Shown: positions 63,330 to 64,000 of the stretch, one piece after another | Position numbering within the stretch: the first letter of the stretch is position 1 | Layout: every line of letters begins with the position of its first letter | DNA from: Flaccisagitta enflata | Lineage: Eukaryota > Chaetognatha > Sagittoidea > Aphragmophora | DNA: 64,000 nucleotides | Direction of reading: 5' to 3' | NCBI GenBank assembly: GCA_965153355.1 | Contig: OZ231128.1 | Span: forward strand, 49,414,001 to 49,478,000 | The notes under the pieces: model-generated | The model's input: the letters and a program-made list of their open reading frames with translations, nothing else | Database searches by the model: none | What the model was told of the DNA's origin: nothing | Translations under genes and position numbers: made by a program

Positions 63330-64000
63330 TGATCGATAGGCCTTCTTAAAATGGCCAAAATCGGTGTTTTTATCAAATGTATTACTGACATTCAAAATTT
63401 TTCCACTAATCTCTCTCAATTCAGTTAGAACTAGGTCAAATATACTCAATGTGAGTATTGGACACTGATGTGGGGGTTATACCAGGCCAAAAACAGGTCA
63501 AAAATAGTCTAAAATGGCCAAAATCGGCACTTTCATCACATAGATCATTGCTATATAGAATTTTTTCGCTAATCTCACTCAATCCAGCCAGAACTAGGCC
63601 AAATATACTAATTGAGAGCTCTAGCCACTGATATGGGGGCCAAAAATAGCCTAAAATGACCAAAATTGGCATTTTTTAAAACAGATCGTTGTTATTTACA
63701 TTTTTTTTTGCTAATCTCACTTAATCCATTCAGAACTAGGTTAAATTGAGAGCTTTGGGCACTGATACGGGGGTCATAACAGGCAAAAAACAGGCCAAAA
63801 ATAACCTAAAATAGCCAAAATTGGCATTTTCTTTAATCTGATCATTGTTATTCAGAATTTTTTCTCTTATCTCACTCACTCCAGTCAGAACTAGAACAAA
63901 TATACACACTGAGAGCTTTGGAATTTGATACTAGGGCCACAACAGGCTAAAAATGGCCTAAAATGGCCAAAATTGATATTTTAGTTTAATAAATTTTAGT
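63330..64000. repeat. Satellite with 142-163-bp period, runs off the window
   Basis: ATGGCCAAAATCGG-like starts lie at about 63353, 63516, 63658, 63813 and 63963. Each unit holds CTAATCTCACTCAATCCAG, CAGAACTAGG, AGAGCTTTGGCACTGATA and ACAGGCCAAAAAT. Units differ by point changes and small indels. The array continues beyond 64000. Confidence 0.88.

Overview
This is a non-coding-rich window from an animal nuclear genome, most probably an invertebrate; I cannot name the phylum from sequence alone. The signs are spliceosomal-type exon edges, AATAAA signals, a Jockey-type non-LTR retrotransposon, many small non-autonomous DNA elements, tRNA-like SINE heads and an exceptional load of long microsatellites ((GA)n, (GT)n, (AAC/GTT)n, (CTT)n, (GTCC)n). 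Nearly all long open frames here are microsatellite translations (poly-SL, poly-VC, poly-HT, poly-N, poly-L) and are not listed as genes.

Layout. 1-7.5 kb: unique AT-rich DNA broken by large microsatellites, including the left arm of a perfect 335-bp inverted duplication (4550-4884; partner 13259-13593). 7.6-10.5 kb: a cluster of foldback elements, including a 1.08-kb palindrome. 11.7-12.5 kb: a hAT-like MITE with an 8-bp target duplication. 14-22 kb: small DNA elements, among them a 617-bp TA-flanked TIR element and a 0.63-kb palindrome. 23.5-29.2 kb: a nearly complete Jockey-like LINE on the minus strand with ORF1 (zinc-knuckle) and ORF2 (endonuclease-RT), overlapping by 8 nt and followed by AATAAA, (AAC)n and a duplicated 3' unit. 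33.2-37.6 kb: the only convincing host gene, a plus-strand somatomedin-B / class-B (Methuselah-like) 7TM receptor, with a proposed signal-peptide exon 2.2 kb upstream in matching phase. 38.4 kb: a possible first exon of another secreted protein. 39-64 kb: repeats and unique AT-rich DNA, ending in a 142-163-bp satellite that runs off the window.

The most interesting system is a dispersed family (family A, about 25 copies or fragments) with a terminal hairpin, a subterminal inverted repeat matching that hairpin and a GTCC/GTCG tetranucleotide core. This resembles non-autonomous Helentron/HINE elements (DINE-1, bivalve 'pearl'). Hairpin and distant subterminal repeat change together between subfamilies (AGTCGCGTGC, AGTTGCGGAC, AGTCGCGGAC, AGATGCGTCC, AGGTGCGAC), so the copies carry compensatory covariation. 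A second family (B) is a foldback element built on a 21-bp minisatellite with TGGTCAGCGG-like ends. All coordinates for repeats were set by eye and may be off by a few bases.
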